Below the pieces are notes generated by a model, which was given only the letters and a program-made list of their open reading frames with translations, was not told the origin of the DNA and did not search any database. From an uncultured Clostridia bacterium (GTDB taxonomy: Bacteria > Bacillota > Clostridia > TANB77 > CAG-508), in contig CAKPNJ010000003.1 in the NCBI GenBank assembly GCA_934168365.1, forward strand, positions 47,159-111,158: 64,000 nucleotides of DNA, written 5' to 3'. A program made the position numbers and the translations under genes. Below are positions 16,218 through 24,220 of this stretch, piece after piece (within the stretch, counting starts at the first letter, position 1; the number at the start of each line of letters is the position of its first letter).

Positions 16218-17072
16218 ATGGAAAAAGAAGTAGAAGTTAAAGAGAAAAAACACATAAAAATAGCAGGAATTACACTTTGGAGAATTGTTGCATACTTTAT
16301 AATTTATAGTGTAGTAGGATTTATTATAGAAACAATATTTGGAGTATTAACTAAAGGTGTACTCGAAAGTAGAAAGAGCTTTTTGTACGGCCCTTTTTGC
16401 AGTATATATGGACTTGGTGCAGTTCTAATGATATTGCCTTTACAAAGATTTAAGAAGAATAACTATACTTTATTCGCAGCAGGTTTTGTAATAGGTTCTA
16501 TTATTGAATATCTTGTAAGTCTAATAGGAGAGCTAATATTTCACATTAAATGGTGGGATTATTCAGATCAGATACTAAATTTAAATGGAAGAATTTGTGT
16601 ACTATTTTCACTATTCTGGGGATTACTTGCAATATATTTAATGTCAGATATTAACAAAAGAGTAGACAAACTAATAGACTTCCTAAAGAAAAAAATATCA
16701 ATGGGAATTTTAAAAACTATAGTTGTGCTTGTTAGTATATTCCTTGCATTTGACCTAGGAATTACAGCTTATGCTTTACAAATGTTTACTATAAGAATAG
16801 TACATGACAACAACTTAAATGTTGCAAATAAACAATATATTGATGAGCAATATGAAAAAATATATGTTAAAGATACTAAACAAAAAGAATTTATTTTGAA
16901 GTATTTTAACGATGAAAAAATGATAAAAACATTTCCAAATATAAAAATAGAAGATGTGGATGGAAATATATTATTTTATAGAAAATATGTTAAGGACATA
17001 AAGCCATACTATTATAATTTTAGGTCAAACTCACATTTAAAACTAAGATACCTTGAAGAAGTAGATTACTAG
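16218..17072 (+). CDS. Putative ABC-transporter type IV (PF06541-like) membrane protein
   Basis: The 284 residues contain about five transmembrane helices. The motif SFLYGPFCSIYGLGAVLMIL, followed by GSIIEYLVSLIGELIFHIKW-type sequence and WDYSDQ..NLNGRICVLFSLFW, is characteristic of PF06541 (CmpB-like) proteins. Those are membrane proteins of unknown substrate, sometimes found near ABC transporters. No ATPase is next to it. The ATG at 16218 is chosen because GGAG lies 8-9 nt upstream. The in-frame ATG at 16194 overlaps the stop of the recombinase gene and has no ribosome site. It probably reads through from the recombinase promoter. Confidence 0.8.
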   Translation: MEKEVEVKEKKHIKIAGITLWRIVAYFIIYSVVGFIIETIFGVLTKGVLESRKSFLYGPFCSIYGLGAVLMILPLQRFKKNNYTLFAAGFVIGSIIEYLVSLIGELIFHIKWWDYSDQILNLNGRICVLFSLFWGLLAIYLMSDINKRVDKLIDFLKKKISMGILKTIVVLVSIFLAFDLGITAYALQMFTIRIVHDNNLNVANKQYIDEQYEKIYVKDTKQKEFILKYFNDEKMIKTFPNIKIEDVDGNILFYRKYVKDIKPYYYNFRSNSHLKLRYLEEVDY

Positions 17073-17078
17073 AATTTC

Positions 17079-17107
17079 TTTACTATTAAGCTTTTTCGTG
17101 ATATAAT
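17079..17107 (+). promoter_or_regulatory. SigA-type promoter of the 131-aa gene
   Basis: TTTACT at 17079-17084, a 17-nt spacer and TATAAT at 17102-17107. A small palindrome, CATTCT-AAAT-AGAATG (17115-17130), overlaps the expected transcription start and could be an operator. Confidence 0.65.
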
Positions 17108-17152
17108 AAGTCTACATTCTAAATAGAATGAATAATTTAAGGAGGCTGCTTT

Positions 17153-17548
17153 ATGAAACGGGTAAATCTTGTAGGAGAGTACAGCTCAGAGATGACATTA
17201 CCTTGCGAGATGGAGGATGTTGACATTTGTTCAAAAATGGCTTACATCGACAAACCATATGCTGATCTTTGGTATTCGACATTAAAAGTGCGAAAGGTAA
17301 GAGTAGGTTGGCCATCAATTGTGACTTATCGGACCATCGAAAGATGGCAATTAGTACAAAATCAGAAGGGAGAAATGGTGTTATTTTACAGAGAACATCG
17401 AACCCCTATGCTCTTACCTCAAATCTATGTGGTACGGTATGATGAGGATAAAGGATATTTTCTGAAGAATATATCCACCAAATATCGTAAGTTGGAAAGA
17501 CTTAAAAAATTCTATGAGGCAACTACACGTTTTGACCTTAATTCCTAA
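17153..17548 (+). CDS. Unknown protein, 131 aa, compositionally distinct
   Basis: I do not recognise the family. The protein is soluble, Arg/Lys/Tyr/Trp-rich and basic, with no signal peptide or membrane span (MKRVNLVGEYSSEMTLPCEM, WYSTLKVRKVRVGWPSIVTY, TPMLLPQIYVVRYDED). AAGGAGG lies 8 nt before the ATG. It is a monocistronic unit with its own promoter and terminator. Codon use is clearly richer in G/C and in CGG, CGT and GTG than the surrounding genes, as in the genes at 5473 and 57934. It is the last plus-strand gene before the AT-rich orientation switch. Confidence 0.7.
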   Translation: MKRVNLVGEYSSEMTLPCEMEDVDICSKMAYIDKPYADLWYSTLKVRKVRVGWPSIVTYRTIERWQLVQNQKGEMVLFYREHRTPMLLPQIYVVRYDEDKGYFLKNISTKYRKLERLKKFYEATTRFDLNS

Positions 17549-17556
17549 AGCACAAA

Positions 17557-17597
17557 CTCAACAAGGCACCAAATATTGGTGTCTTGTTATTTTTTAT
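17557..17597 (+). terminator. Terminator of the 131-aa gene
   Basis: AACAAG.CACCAA pairs with TTGGTG.CTTGTT (one G-U pair) and is followed by ATTTTTT. Confidence 0.88.
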
Positions 17598-18373
17598 CTT
17601 CTATAGAAATATTTCCAGTTTTGTTACTGGGAAAAAATGGGAGGGTAGGAGAGAGGAACAGTCAAAATCATAAATATTGAAATATAAAATTTGTATAAAC
17701 TTTTGGTTAAATTAAAATTTTAAAATTTTGTGCAAAGTTTTAAATTTATAAAAATTTTAAATTTACGAGCAAAAATTCTAAACATTTATAATTGATAAAT
17801 TTTAATAATAAAATTTTTGTTTATAATTTATAAATAACTAAAATTTATTATACTAACTATATAAAATATTTTAATTATTTGACCTGTTAAAATTTTTTAA
17901 TATTAAAGATAATAAATTTCGTCTGATAATCATATAGAATTTTATATGATTGATGCAAAATATCGATTTTTATTGATTTTTATAAAGTCACCAAAAAGTG
18001 GTAAAAAAACGACTCTCTAAAATCGATTTTAAGGCGTTTTTATTTTTTAGACATATAACTTGTTATCTAAAAAATAGCTTAGTATTGAAAATATAAACAG
18101 CAATCAAATGCTTATAAAAAAATTATATAATTTAGATAAAAATATATAATAATAAAATATTTGAAATAAAATTTATATGAATAAAAATTTAAAAAGGCTT
18201 AGAATTGATTTTAGAAGGTCAAAAATAAGTGAGTAATAGGATAAGATTATAAATATAATAATTAGATTGAATATAAAGTAATAAACTATAGGCATATATA
18301 CTATATAAGCCAGATAATAGCTAAAAGTAGTAGGAGAGGAGCTATATAAGGTATATAGGCAAATTTACCTCCA

Positions 18374-18410
18374 CCCAATTGCGCAAAACTTTGATTTTGC
18401 GCAATTGGTG
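18374..18410. repeat. Near-perfect GC-containing palindrome in the AT-rich stretch
   Basis: CCAATTGCGCAAAA (18375-18388), loop CTTTGA, TTTTGCGCAATTGG (18395-18408), extendable by CAC/GTG with one bulged C. No T-run follows on either side, so it is not an ordinary terminator. It stands out in otherwise almost pure A/T sequence. Confidence 0.7.
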
Positions 18411-18506
18411 TAATATAATTTAAAGTAGTATTTCTTAACACTACCCTCTTTTCAATCATTATTCAATTTATTAAATCCTTATTTGTATTTTTGTTTAGGT
18501 TTTTCT

Positions 18507-18537
18507 AATAAAGAGTAGCTTTAAAACTACTCTTTAA
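18507..18537 (-). terminator. Stem-loop downstream of the phosphatase gene
   Basis: AAAGAGTAG (18510-18518) pairs with CTACTCTTT (18527-18535). It lies just past the stop of the minus-strand gene at 18555. The T tract is weak. Confidence 0.55.
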
Positions 18538-18554
18538 TTGTATGTTATATTAAA

Positions 18555-19415
18555 TTATAAAACCTTAATTGCTGTAATATCGTCACAATCTTTAAATCTA
18601 TTTTGATATTTTTCCCAATTTTTATCTTCTAACAATTTTCTTTTTATTTCTTTTGCATAATATTCAATATTATTATCTGAAATATTATGCATAAATTTTT
18701 CTTTTGTCATACCAAGTACATCTATATCAAATCCATCTGTACATACAAAAACTTTTTCAAGTTCATTTAATTTGTATTTTCTTTGATATGCATATGAAAC
18801 TACTGAAGAATCATTACTCGCTATATAATATCCACCAACTTTGTTTTTTAATTGTCTATTCTCTCTTAACAGTTCTATTACTTCTGGTTTATTTCTTGCT
18901 TCTTTTATTGTGATATCTTCAACAATTGATATATCTTTCATCAATTTCCATACATTGTTATCTAATTTATGTAAATTACAATCTCTTATTTCTTCAACAG
19001 TATCATTACTTTTACGTTTGATTAAGATAATTGAATCACCTAAAGAGAAAAGTTCTAAAAACTCTCCCCTTTTCCTTGAAATAACCAAGCTTGAAGATGG
19101 TACTTCATAAGGTTTCAACCTTATTCCTAGTTCTTCTTCTTTTGCTTCAATTCTTTCTTTCATATACTCTATAGCAGATTTAACCGTCTCTTCTAATTCT
19201 ATATTTTCTTGATTTACCAATTTAGACTTTAAATATTGAAGTAATTCAGCTACATACCATTCAGCAGAAGTTTTATATACATCTAATTCATTATCTCCTA
19301 AACCTGTCGCTCCATCCATAAGTATGGTGATATTTTCATCCGTATAAAATATATCTTCATTTACTAAATGTCCATTTCTTTTATCTTTCTTTTCTCCTGA
19401 AAGTGAAATTACCAT
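18555..19415 (-). CDS. PP2C-like serine/threonine phosphatase
   Basis: The 286 residues contain the PP2C metal-binding pattern: HLVNEDIFYTDENITILMDG with the D-G pair in MDGATGLGDNELD, LFSLGDSIILIKRKSND (the GD motif), VFVCTDGFDIDVLGM (the TDGFD motif) and the final DCDDITAIKVL (the DD motif). It is probably a cytoplasmic Mn/Mg-dependent phosphatase. The partner kinase is not next to it. AAGGAAG lies before the ATG. The short region upstream contains three direct repeats of an AAATAATAAA(C/G)GAA-type unit between it and rho. Confidence 0.82.
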   Translation of the reverse strand: MVISLSGEKKDKRNGHLVNEDIFYTDENITILMDGATGLGDNELDVYKTSAEWYVAELLQYLKSKLVNQENIELEETVKSAIEYMKERIEAKEEELGIRLKPYEVPSSSLVISRKRGEFLELFSLGDSIILIKRKSNDTVEEIRDCNLHKLDNNVWKLMKDISIVEDITIKEARNKPEVIELLRENRQLKNKVGGYYIASNDSSVVSYAYQRKYKLNELEKVFVCTDGFDIDVLGMTKEKFMHNISDNNIEYYAKEIKRKLLEDKNWEKYQNRFKDCDDITAIKVL

Positions 19416-19456
19416 ATTTTATTCTTCCTTTATTATTTCCTTTATTATTTCGTTTA

Positions 19457-20809
19457 TTATTTTGCATTTTTCAAGAAGTATGACATTTTATCTAAAAATT
19501 CATTGTTATTCTTTGTTGAAACCATTTGTGTAATTAATTCTTCAGTAACATCTGCAACAGACATTGTTGACATTGCTTTTCTTAATGCAAATACTGTTTC
19601 TAATTCTTTTGGAGTTAATAATAGTTCTTCTCTTCTTGTTCCAGATTTGTTTATATCAATTGCTGGGAAGATTCTCTTTTCTGATAATTTTCTATCTAAG
19701 TGAACTTCCATATTACCAGTACCTTTAAATTCCTCAAATATAACATCATCCATTCTACTGCCTGTTTCTATTAAAGCTGTAGCTAAAATTGTTAAACTTC
19801 CCCCATTTTCTATATTTCTAGCTGCACCAAAGAATTTTTTGGGTTTATGTAATGCACTTGGATCTAAACCACCAGATAATGTTCTTCCTGAAGATGGTAT
19901 AGATAAGTTATATGCTCTTGCTAAACGAGTAATACTATCTAATAATATAACTACATCTTTCTTTTGCTCTGTTAATCTTTTAGCTCTTTCTAGTACCATT
20001 TCTGCTACCTTAACATGATGTTCAGGTAACTCATCAAAAGTAGAATATATAACATCTCCTTTAATGCTACGTCTCATGTCTGTAACCTCTTCTGGACGCT
20101 CATCTATTAAAAGCACTATCAATTCTATTTCTGGATTATTTGTTGTAATGCTGTTTGCAATTTTCTTTAATAATGTAGTTTTTCCAACTTTAGGTGGAGC
20201 AACTATCATTCCTCTTTGACCTTTTCCAATTGGTGACATTAAGTCAATAATTCTCATTGCATATTCATTTGGAACTGTTTCTAATCTGATTCTTTCGTCT
20301 GGATAAATAGGGGTCAAATCATCAAATTTTTGCCTTCTATATGCTTTTTCTGGAGATTCTCCATTAACTTCACCAACATAAATTAGTGCTGGAAATTTTT
20401 CCCCTTCTTTTGGTAATCTTGCAATACCCTTTACTTTGTCACCTTTATCTAGTTTAAATCTTCTAATTTGTATAGGTGATATATATACATCTTTTGGAGT
20501 TGATAAATAATTTTCTCCTCTCAAAAATCCATATCCATCAGGTAATACTTCTAATATTCCTTCAACAATTTGGTCATCTGCATTTGTTAATTTATATGTT
20601 CCATTTGAAGGTTCAGCAAGAGGGCTTGTAGTTACATCTGTCGCAACATAACTTCCATCATATTCAATTTCATCTTTTTCAACTGCTTTGTTGTCTAGTT
20701 TTAATAATTCCTCAATAATTTCTTCTTTTTTTAATTTTGAAGTGTTTTTTATTCCCTTTTCTTTTGCAAGTTGACGCAATTCAACTAGTGTATAATTTTC
20801 TAAATCCAT
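19457..20809 (-). CDS. rho: Transcription termination factor Rho
   Basis: Rho is the hexameric RNA helicase that terminates untranslated transcripts. The 450 residues comprise the Rho-N helix bundle (about 1-45, ELRQLAKEKGIKNTSKLKKE), a short acidic insert, the cold-shock-like RNA-binding domain (about 75-145, GILEVLPDGYGFLRGENYLS) and the RecA-like ATPase. The ATPase holds Walker A APPKVGKTTLLKKIA (about 203-217), Walker B VLLIDERPEEVTDM, the Q-loop region SGGLDPSALHKPKKFFGAAR, and the R-loop/Arg segment FEEFKGTGNMEVHLDRKLSE. GGGGGAA precedes the ATG by 5-6 nt. Its roughly 150-nt leader contains a pairable AAACA..GACAA/TTGTC..TGTTT element (about 20838-20868), which could serve autoregulation; this is inferred. 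Confidence 0.97.
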   Translation of the reverse strand: MDLENYTLVELRQLAKEKGIKNTSKLKKEEIIEELLKLDNKAVEKDEIEYDGSYVATDVTTSPLAEPSNGTYKLTNADDQIVEGILEVLPDGYGFLRGENYLSTPKDVYISPIQIRRFKLDKGDKVKGIARLPKEGEKFPALIYVGEVNGESPEKAYRRQKFDDLTPIYPDERIRLETVPNEYAMRIIDLMSPIGKGQRGMIVAPPKVGKTTLLKKIANSITTNNPEIELIVLLIDERPEEVTDMRRSIKGDVIYSTFDELPEHHVKVAEMVLERAKRLTEQKKDVVILLDSITRLARAYNLSIPSSGRTLSGGLDPSALHKPKKFFGAARNIENGGSLTILATALIETGSRMDDVIFEEFKGTGNMEVHLDRKLSEKRIFPAIDINKSGTRREELLLTPKELETVFALRKAMSTMSVADVTEELITQMVSTKNNNEFLDKMSYFLKNAK

Positions 20810-20954
20810 ATAATTTCCCCCATTATTAAATTTATATAAACAGACAAATAAAGCTTGTCCGTGTTTTTTTATTTTATTTGACTAATTCTTTGGATTTTTC
20901 TAACTAGAATTAAAATTTAGATTAAAATAATTGAATAAATATAAATTGTATATA

Positions 20955-20984
20955 ATAATGAGAAAGAAAGGACTTTCTCATTAT
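20955..20984 (-). terminator. Stem-loop after divIC
   Basis: ATAATGAGAAAG pairs with CTTTCTCATTAT around a 6-nt loop, a 12-bp perfect stem. It lies 25 nt past the divIC stop and ahead of rho. No strong U tract follows, so termination may be partial. Confidence 0.55.
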
Positions 20985-21009
20985 ATAAGTGCATTTATTG
21001 GCATATAAA

Positions 21010-21297
21010 TTATTTACTGATATCTATATATACTTTTTCATTTGGCAAATACATATCTAGCTTTTCTCTAGCAACTTCTTCAACATATTCTTTTGAATTT
21101 ATATTTGCTTTTGTTTCAAGTAATTGCTCCTTTTTTTCTTCTTCAGTAACAATTTGCTCTGTATATCTTTTGCTATCTGCTTTATACGCATTTAATTCTT
21201 TTTGTTGAACAAAAAAAGTATAAACTACATAAATTAGTATAGCAATAATTATAATTCTTTTAAAATTTATTTTTTTATTTTTCATCTGTATTTTCAT
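21010..21297 (-). CDS. divIC: DivIC/FtsB-family septum protein
   Basis: The 95 residues form a basic N-terminus, one transmembrane helix (about 15-30, IIIIAILIYVVYTFFV), a short extracellular coiled coil (KELNAYKADSKRYTEQIV) and the conserved YVEEVAREKLDMYLPNEKVY end typical of DivIC/FtsB. It bridges FtsL and the divisome. The order yabP-yabQ-divIC is the usual Firmicute arrangement and supports the call. Two in-frame ATGs (21297 and 21285) compete. AAGG is too close to the first and 12 nt from the second, so the exact start is uncertain. Confidence 0.85.
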   Translation of the reverse strand: MKIQMKNKKINFKRIIIIAILIYVVYTFFVQQKELNAYKADSKRYTEQIVTEEEKKEQLLETKANINSKEYVEEVAREKLDMYLPNEKVYIDISK

Positions 21298-21354
21298 CCT
21301 TAATCAATTTTCATGTAATATTATAACACATTCTAATTTATTTTTCTACAAATT

Positions 21355-21840
21355 TCATAAAATTCCTTCTTTTTCTTGCAATTTAATTTTATTTTTTTGT
21401 TTTTTTTTCATAATTTTTGTTGTATTTTTAAATATTTTTTTGAAAAATGTAGATAATTTCTGTGCTAAAAATTTTATAGGTTTAATAAGTAAAAAATTAA
21501 ATATTTTTAAAATTAAGTTTACCGGATAGGATATTATCTTTTTAATAAATTTTATTATAATAACTGAATATTTTACTATATATTTACTAAGTGTAAGTAT
21601 GTAAATCAATACCCCCAGTGCAATTCCAATAAATATGTAACTTCTAATTTCTCCATTATTAAATTTGAATATAGAAAATAGTGTAACGAAACCTGCCAGT
21701 ATCCAAAACAAAATATCTTGCAATGTTGTTAGCCAATCAGCTGTTTTAAAACTTCTACGTAAGATTCTAAAAATATCAAATAAAACACATATAACTATTC
21801 CTGTGACTGTAAAAGCAATTAAGCAAAGTAGTTGCTCCAT
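21355..21840 (-). CDS. yabQ: Sporulation membrane protein YabQ
   Basis: The 161 residues contain about three to four transmembrane helices. The pattern ICVLFDIFRILRRSFKTADW, followed by TLQDILFWILAGFVTLFSIF and FNNGEIRSYIFIGIALGVLI, is diagnostic of YabQ. YabQ is a membrane protein of the spore outer membrane needed for cortex formation. The C-terminus is a long Lys-rich amphipathic tail. Its position directly after yabP and before divIC matches other spore formers. AAGGAATGAG lies before the ATG. Confidence 0.9.
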   Translation of the reverse strand: MEQLLCLIAFTVTGIVICVLFDIFRILRRSFKTADWLTTLQDILFWILAGFVTLFSIFKFNNGEIRSYIFIGIALGVLIYILTLSKYIVKYSVIIIKFIKKIISYPVNLILKIFNFLLIKPIKFLAQKLSTFFKKIFKNTTKIMKKKQKNKIKLQEKEGIL

Positions 21841-21903
21841 TTTAAACTCATTCCTTTCAATTTGAGCTTGACGCAGTGAAAATTCTAATTATTTTACAGT
21901 ATC

Positions 21904-22206
21904 TTATTTAAATATTTTGCCTAAAAACCCTCCGCCCTTCTCCATACTATCTTTTTCACTATATGCAAGTTGATATATTGTGCCATCTATTGTCACTTCT
22001 GATGTGTCCAAGCTTAATTTATTTATTCTTAAATTTTCTCCTTTTACTGTAAGCAAACCTAACTCAGTTTCTAAAATAACTATCTGATCATCAAAACTAA
22101 GTACATCTAATACTCCTGTAATATTTAATTTCTCTCTATTTTCTAAAACAATATTTTGAATAACATTTGTCATACTTGACATTGATTTTCTTTCTTCTAA
22201 TGGCAT
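21904..22206 (-). CDS. yabP: Sporulation protein YabP
   Basis: About 100 residues: RENLNITGVLDVLSFDDQIV-like YabP core with ENREKLNITGVLDVLSFDDQ, ILETELGLLTVKGENLRINK and LSLDTSEVTIDGTIYQLAYS, ending in a GGGFLGKIFK tail. YabP belongs to the YabP/YqfC family of spore-coat and cortex assembly proteins and acts together with YabQ. The ATG at 22206 is chosen because AAGGAG lies 8 nt upstream; an ATG three codons earlier is too close to it. Together with YabQ and SigH it indicates a spore-forming ancestry. Confidence 0.9.
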   Translation of the reverse strand: MPLEERKSMSSMTNVIQNIVLENREKLNITGVLDVLSFDDQIVILETELGLLTVKGENLRINKLSLDTSEVTIDGTIYQLAYSEKDSMEKGGGFLGKIFK

Positions 22207-22269
22207 ATCCATCACTCCTTAAAAACAAGTCTATTTATATATATTCAGGTCTTGTCTCATTTAGAACAA

Positions 22270-22297
22270 AATTAAAGGAAAGTATTTATTACTTTCC
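22270..22297 (-). terminator. Terminator overlapping the aspartokinase stop codon
   Basis: GGAAAGTA (22277-22284) pairs with TACTTTCC (22290-22297) around a 5-nt loop, and a T-rich tail follows on the minus strand. The stop codon of the upstream gene lies within the 5' arm/loop. Confidence 0.7.
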
Positions 22298-23011
22298 TAC
22301 AATTGTTCCTATTTCATCATTAAATGTATTTTTAACTATTATTTTTACACCATATTTTTTAGCTAATACTACACACCTATCATGTAAGACTTTAGCTCCA
22401 TTTTTAGCCATTTCTTCCATATCATCATAAGAAATATAATCTAACTTTTTAGCATTTTTATACTTATATGGATCTTTATCATAAACACCATTTGTATCTG
22501 TAAAAATATAGCATTCTTCCTGCTCTAAAGCAGCTGCAATTGCTATAGCTGTCGTGTCTGAACCATTTCTTCCTAATGTTGTTATATTGTTATTTTCATT
22601 TATCCCTTGAAAGCCTGTTATAACCACAACATCATTAGTTTCCAGTTCTCTCCAAACCATTTTAGGGTATATGTCTTGAATTTTAGCTTCTGTATAATTT
22701 GAGTCAGTTACTATTCCAGTTTGCCATCCTGTTAATGAAACAGCTTTATAGCCTAAGCTATGTAATAATATTGCAAACTTGCTACACGCCATTTGTTCTC
22801 CAACAGACATTAGAACATCTAATTCTCTTTTATTTGGTTCATCTGTCAATTCTTTTGCTTCTTTTATTAAATTATCTGTTGTTTTACCTTGAGCAGATAA
22901 AATAGCAACTACCTTTTCCCCACTTTCTAAAAATGAAATTGTCTTTTGTGCAGCTAGTTTTAACTTATTAGTATCAGCAATTGAGCTTCCTCCAAATTTA
23001 ATTACTTTCAT
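22289..23011 (-). CDS. Aspartate kinase, catalytic domain only (no ACT domains)
   Basis: It phosphorylates aspartate, the first step to lysine, threonine, methionine and diaminopimelate. The sequence opens MKVIKFGGSSIADTNKLKLA (KFGGSS nucleotide site) and continues with GEQMACSKFAILLHSLGYKA, VITGFQGINENNNITTLGR with RNGSDTTA (aspartate site), ECYIFTDTNGVYDKDPYKYK and GAKVLHDRCVVLAKKYGVKI. It ends at EIGTIVGK, just where the two regulatory ACT domains normally begin. At 240 residues it is about 160 shorter than a usual aspartokinase. The stop is followed by a terminator and then yabP, with no ACT fragment. The enzyme is therefore probably insensitive to feedback, or uses an ACT protein made elsewhere. 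The ATG at 23011 matches the usual family start; GTG at 23020 is an alternative. Confidence 0.88.
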   Translation of the reverse strand: MKVIKFGGSSIADTNKLKLAAQKTISFLESGEKVVAILSAQGKTTDNLIKEAKELTDEPNKRELDVLMSVGEQMACSKFAILLHSLGYKAVSLTGWQTGIVTDSNYTEAKIQDIYPKMVWRELETNDVVVITGFQGINENNNITTLGRNGSDTTAIAIAAALEQEECYIFTDTNGVYDKDPYKYKNAKKLDYISYDDMEEMAKNGAKVLHDRCVVLAKKYGVKIIVKNTFNDEIGTIVGK

Positions 23012-23037
23012 AAGAACCACTAATCCTTATATAAAAA

Positions 23038-23072
23038 ATACAAGCCAATTTAATTTTAAATTCGACTTGTAT
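23038..23072 (-). terminator. Terminator of prfB
   Basis: ATACAAG..AATTTAA pairs with TTAAATT..CTTGTAT, with TTTTTTATAT following on the minus strand. It separates prfB from the aspartokinase gene. Confidence 0.8.
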
Positions 23073-23097
23073 ATAATATGTTTATTAAATTTTTTTG

Positions 23098-24205
23098 TTA
23101 CTTTTCCAAATTAAATTTTAAATAACTATCAATAAATCCATTTAAGTCTCCATCCATTACTGCTTGAACATTTCCAACCTCATAATTAGTTCTATGGTCT
23201 TTTACTAAAGTGTATGGGCAAAATACATAAGAACGAATTTGGCTTCCCCATGCAATATCCATTTGTATACCTTTTAATTCGTCAATTGTATCTTTTTGTT
23301 CCTTTTCTTTTAGATTTAATAATTTAGATTTTAGCATTTTCATTGCAGTATCTCTGTTTTGAAATTGTGAACGTTCAGTTTGACATGCTACAATAATTCC
23401 TGTTGGAATATGTGTTAGTCTTACTGCAGATGATGTCTTATTTATATGTTGACCACCTGCACCAGACGCTCTATAAACATCCATTTTTATATCATCAGGG
23501 TTGATATCTAATTCAATATCATCTGTTATTTCTGGTAAAACCTCAACAGAAGCAAAAGATGTATGTCTTCTTCCTCCTGCATCAAATGGCGAAATTCTAA
23601 CTAATCTATGAACTCCCATTTCGCCTTTTAAGTACCCATAGGCATAATCACCATTTACAGAAAATGTAACACTTTTCAGTCCTGCTTCATCACCTTCAAT
23701 ATAATCAAGTTCTTTTACTTCATAACCATTAGCATTTGCCCATCTTGTATACATTCTATATAGCATTTCAGCCCAGTCTTGAGCCTCTGTTCCTCCTGCA
23801 CCTGGATGAATGGTTAGTATTGCATTATTGTTATCATACTTTCCAGATAATAAAGTAGTTATTTCCAATTTTTCTATGTTTTTTTCTAATGTATATGTAG
23901 ACTTCAATAACTCTTTAACTAATTCTTCATCTTCTTCAGCTTGTAGAAGCTCACTCATTTCAAGTAAATTATTAAGTTCATTATTTAATTTTTTAAAGCC
24001 TTCTACTTTTGATTTTAAGCTGTTAATTTGTTTTAAAACTTTTGAGCTATTATCTGTATCATTCCAAAAGTCGTTTTCAGTTGTTTTACTTTCTAACTCT
24101 CTTAACTCTTTTTCTTTATTTTCTACATCAAAGTGAATCACCTATCTGTTCTAAACGTTTTTTTAATTCTTGTAATTTTTTAGAGTTTTCTTCTAAATCT
24201 AACAT
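23098..24205 (-). CDS. prfB: Peptide chain release factor 2 with programmed +1 frameshift
   Basis: RF2 recognises UGA and UAA and releases finished proteins. A short first frame starts at ATG 24205 and reads 25 codons (MLDLEENSKKLQELKKRLEQ, then IGDSL) to an in-frame CTT TGA at 24133-24128. The main frame continues one base later as DVENKEKELRELESKTTEND. CTTTGA is the classical prfB slip site, and AGGTGA lies a few bases upstream as the stimulatory Shine-Dalgarno-like element. The level of RF2 thus controls its own synthesis. The main frame holds the GGQ loop (ASGAGGQHINKTSSAV), RISPFDAGGRRHTSFAS and the SPF-type codon-recognition region. AAGGATG precedes the start. Confidence 0.95.
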
Positions 24206-24220
24206 TTTCTCACATCCTTT

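Larger units (their letters stand above)
17598..18554. other. Gene-free AT-rich stretch at the orientation switch; candidate replication terminus
   Basis: Almost 1 kb carries no credible coding sequence. It is dominated by A/T runs of the AAAATTTT and TAAATTTAT type. It holds several dyads: AATCATATA/TATATGATT at 17928-17951, AAAATCGATTTT inside an AAAACG..CGTTTT hairpin at about 18005-18045, TTTTTTAG..CTAAAAAA at about 18044-18076, and the GC-rich dyad listed separately. All long genes from 1399 to 17548 read rightward and nearly all from 18555 onward read leftward, so this is where replication-aligned genes would converge. I found no sequence matching a Firmicute dif consensus. Confidence 0.5.

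Noticed and set aside
17926..17953. dif site (AATCATATA dyad with 6-nt centre)
   Set aside because: Symmetric with a 6-bp centre, but the arms do not match the TTATG-type Xer half-sites of Firmicute dif sequences.
18704..19110. Plus-strand frames opposite the PP2C-like gene
   Set aside because: Low-complexity hydrophobic products arising from the antisense of an AT-rich real gene, with no ribosome sites.
20838..20872. Plus-strand terminator (AAACAGACAA..TTGTC..GTTTTTTT)
   Set aside because: No plus-strand gene ends here. It is more plausibly structure in the minus-strand rho leader and is mentioned there only.
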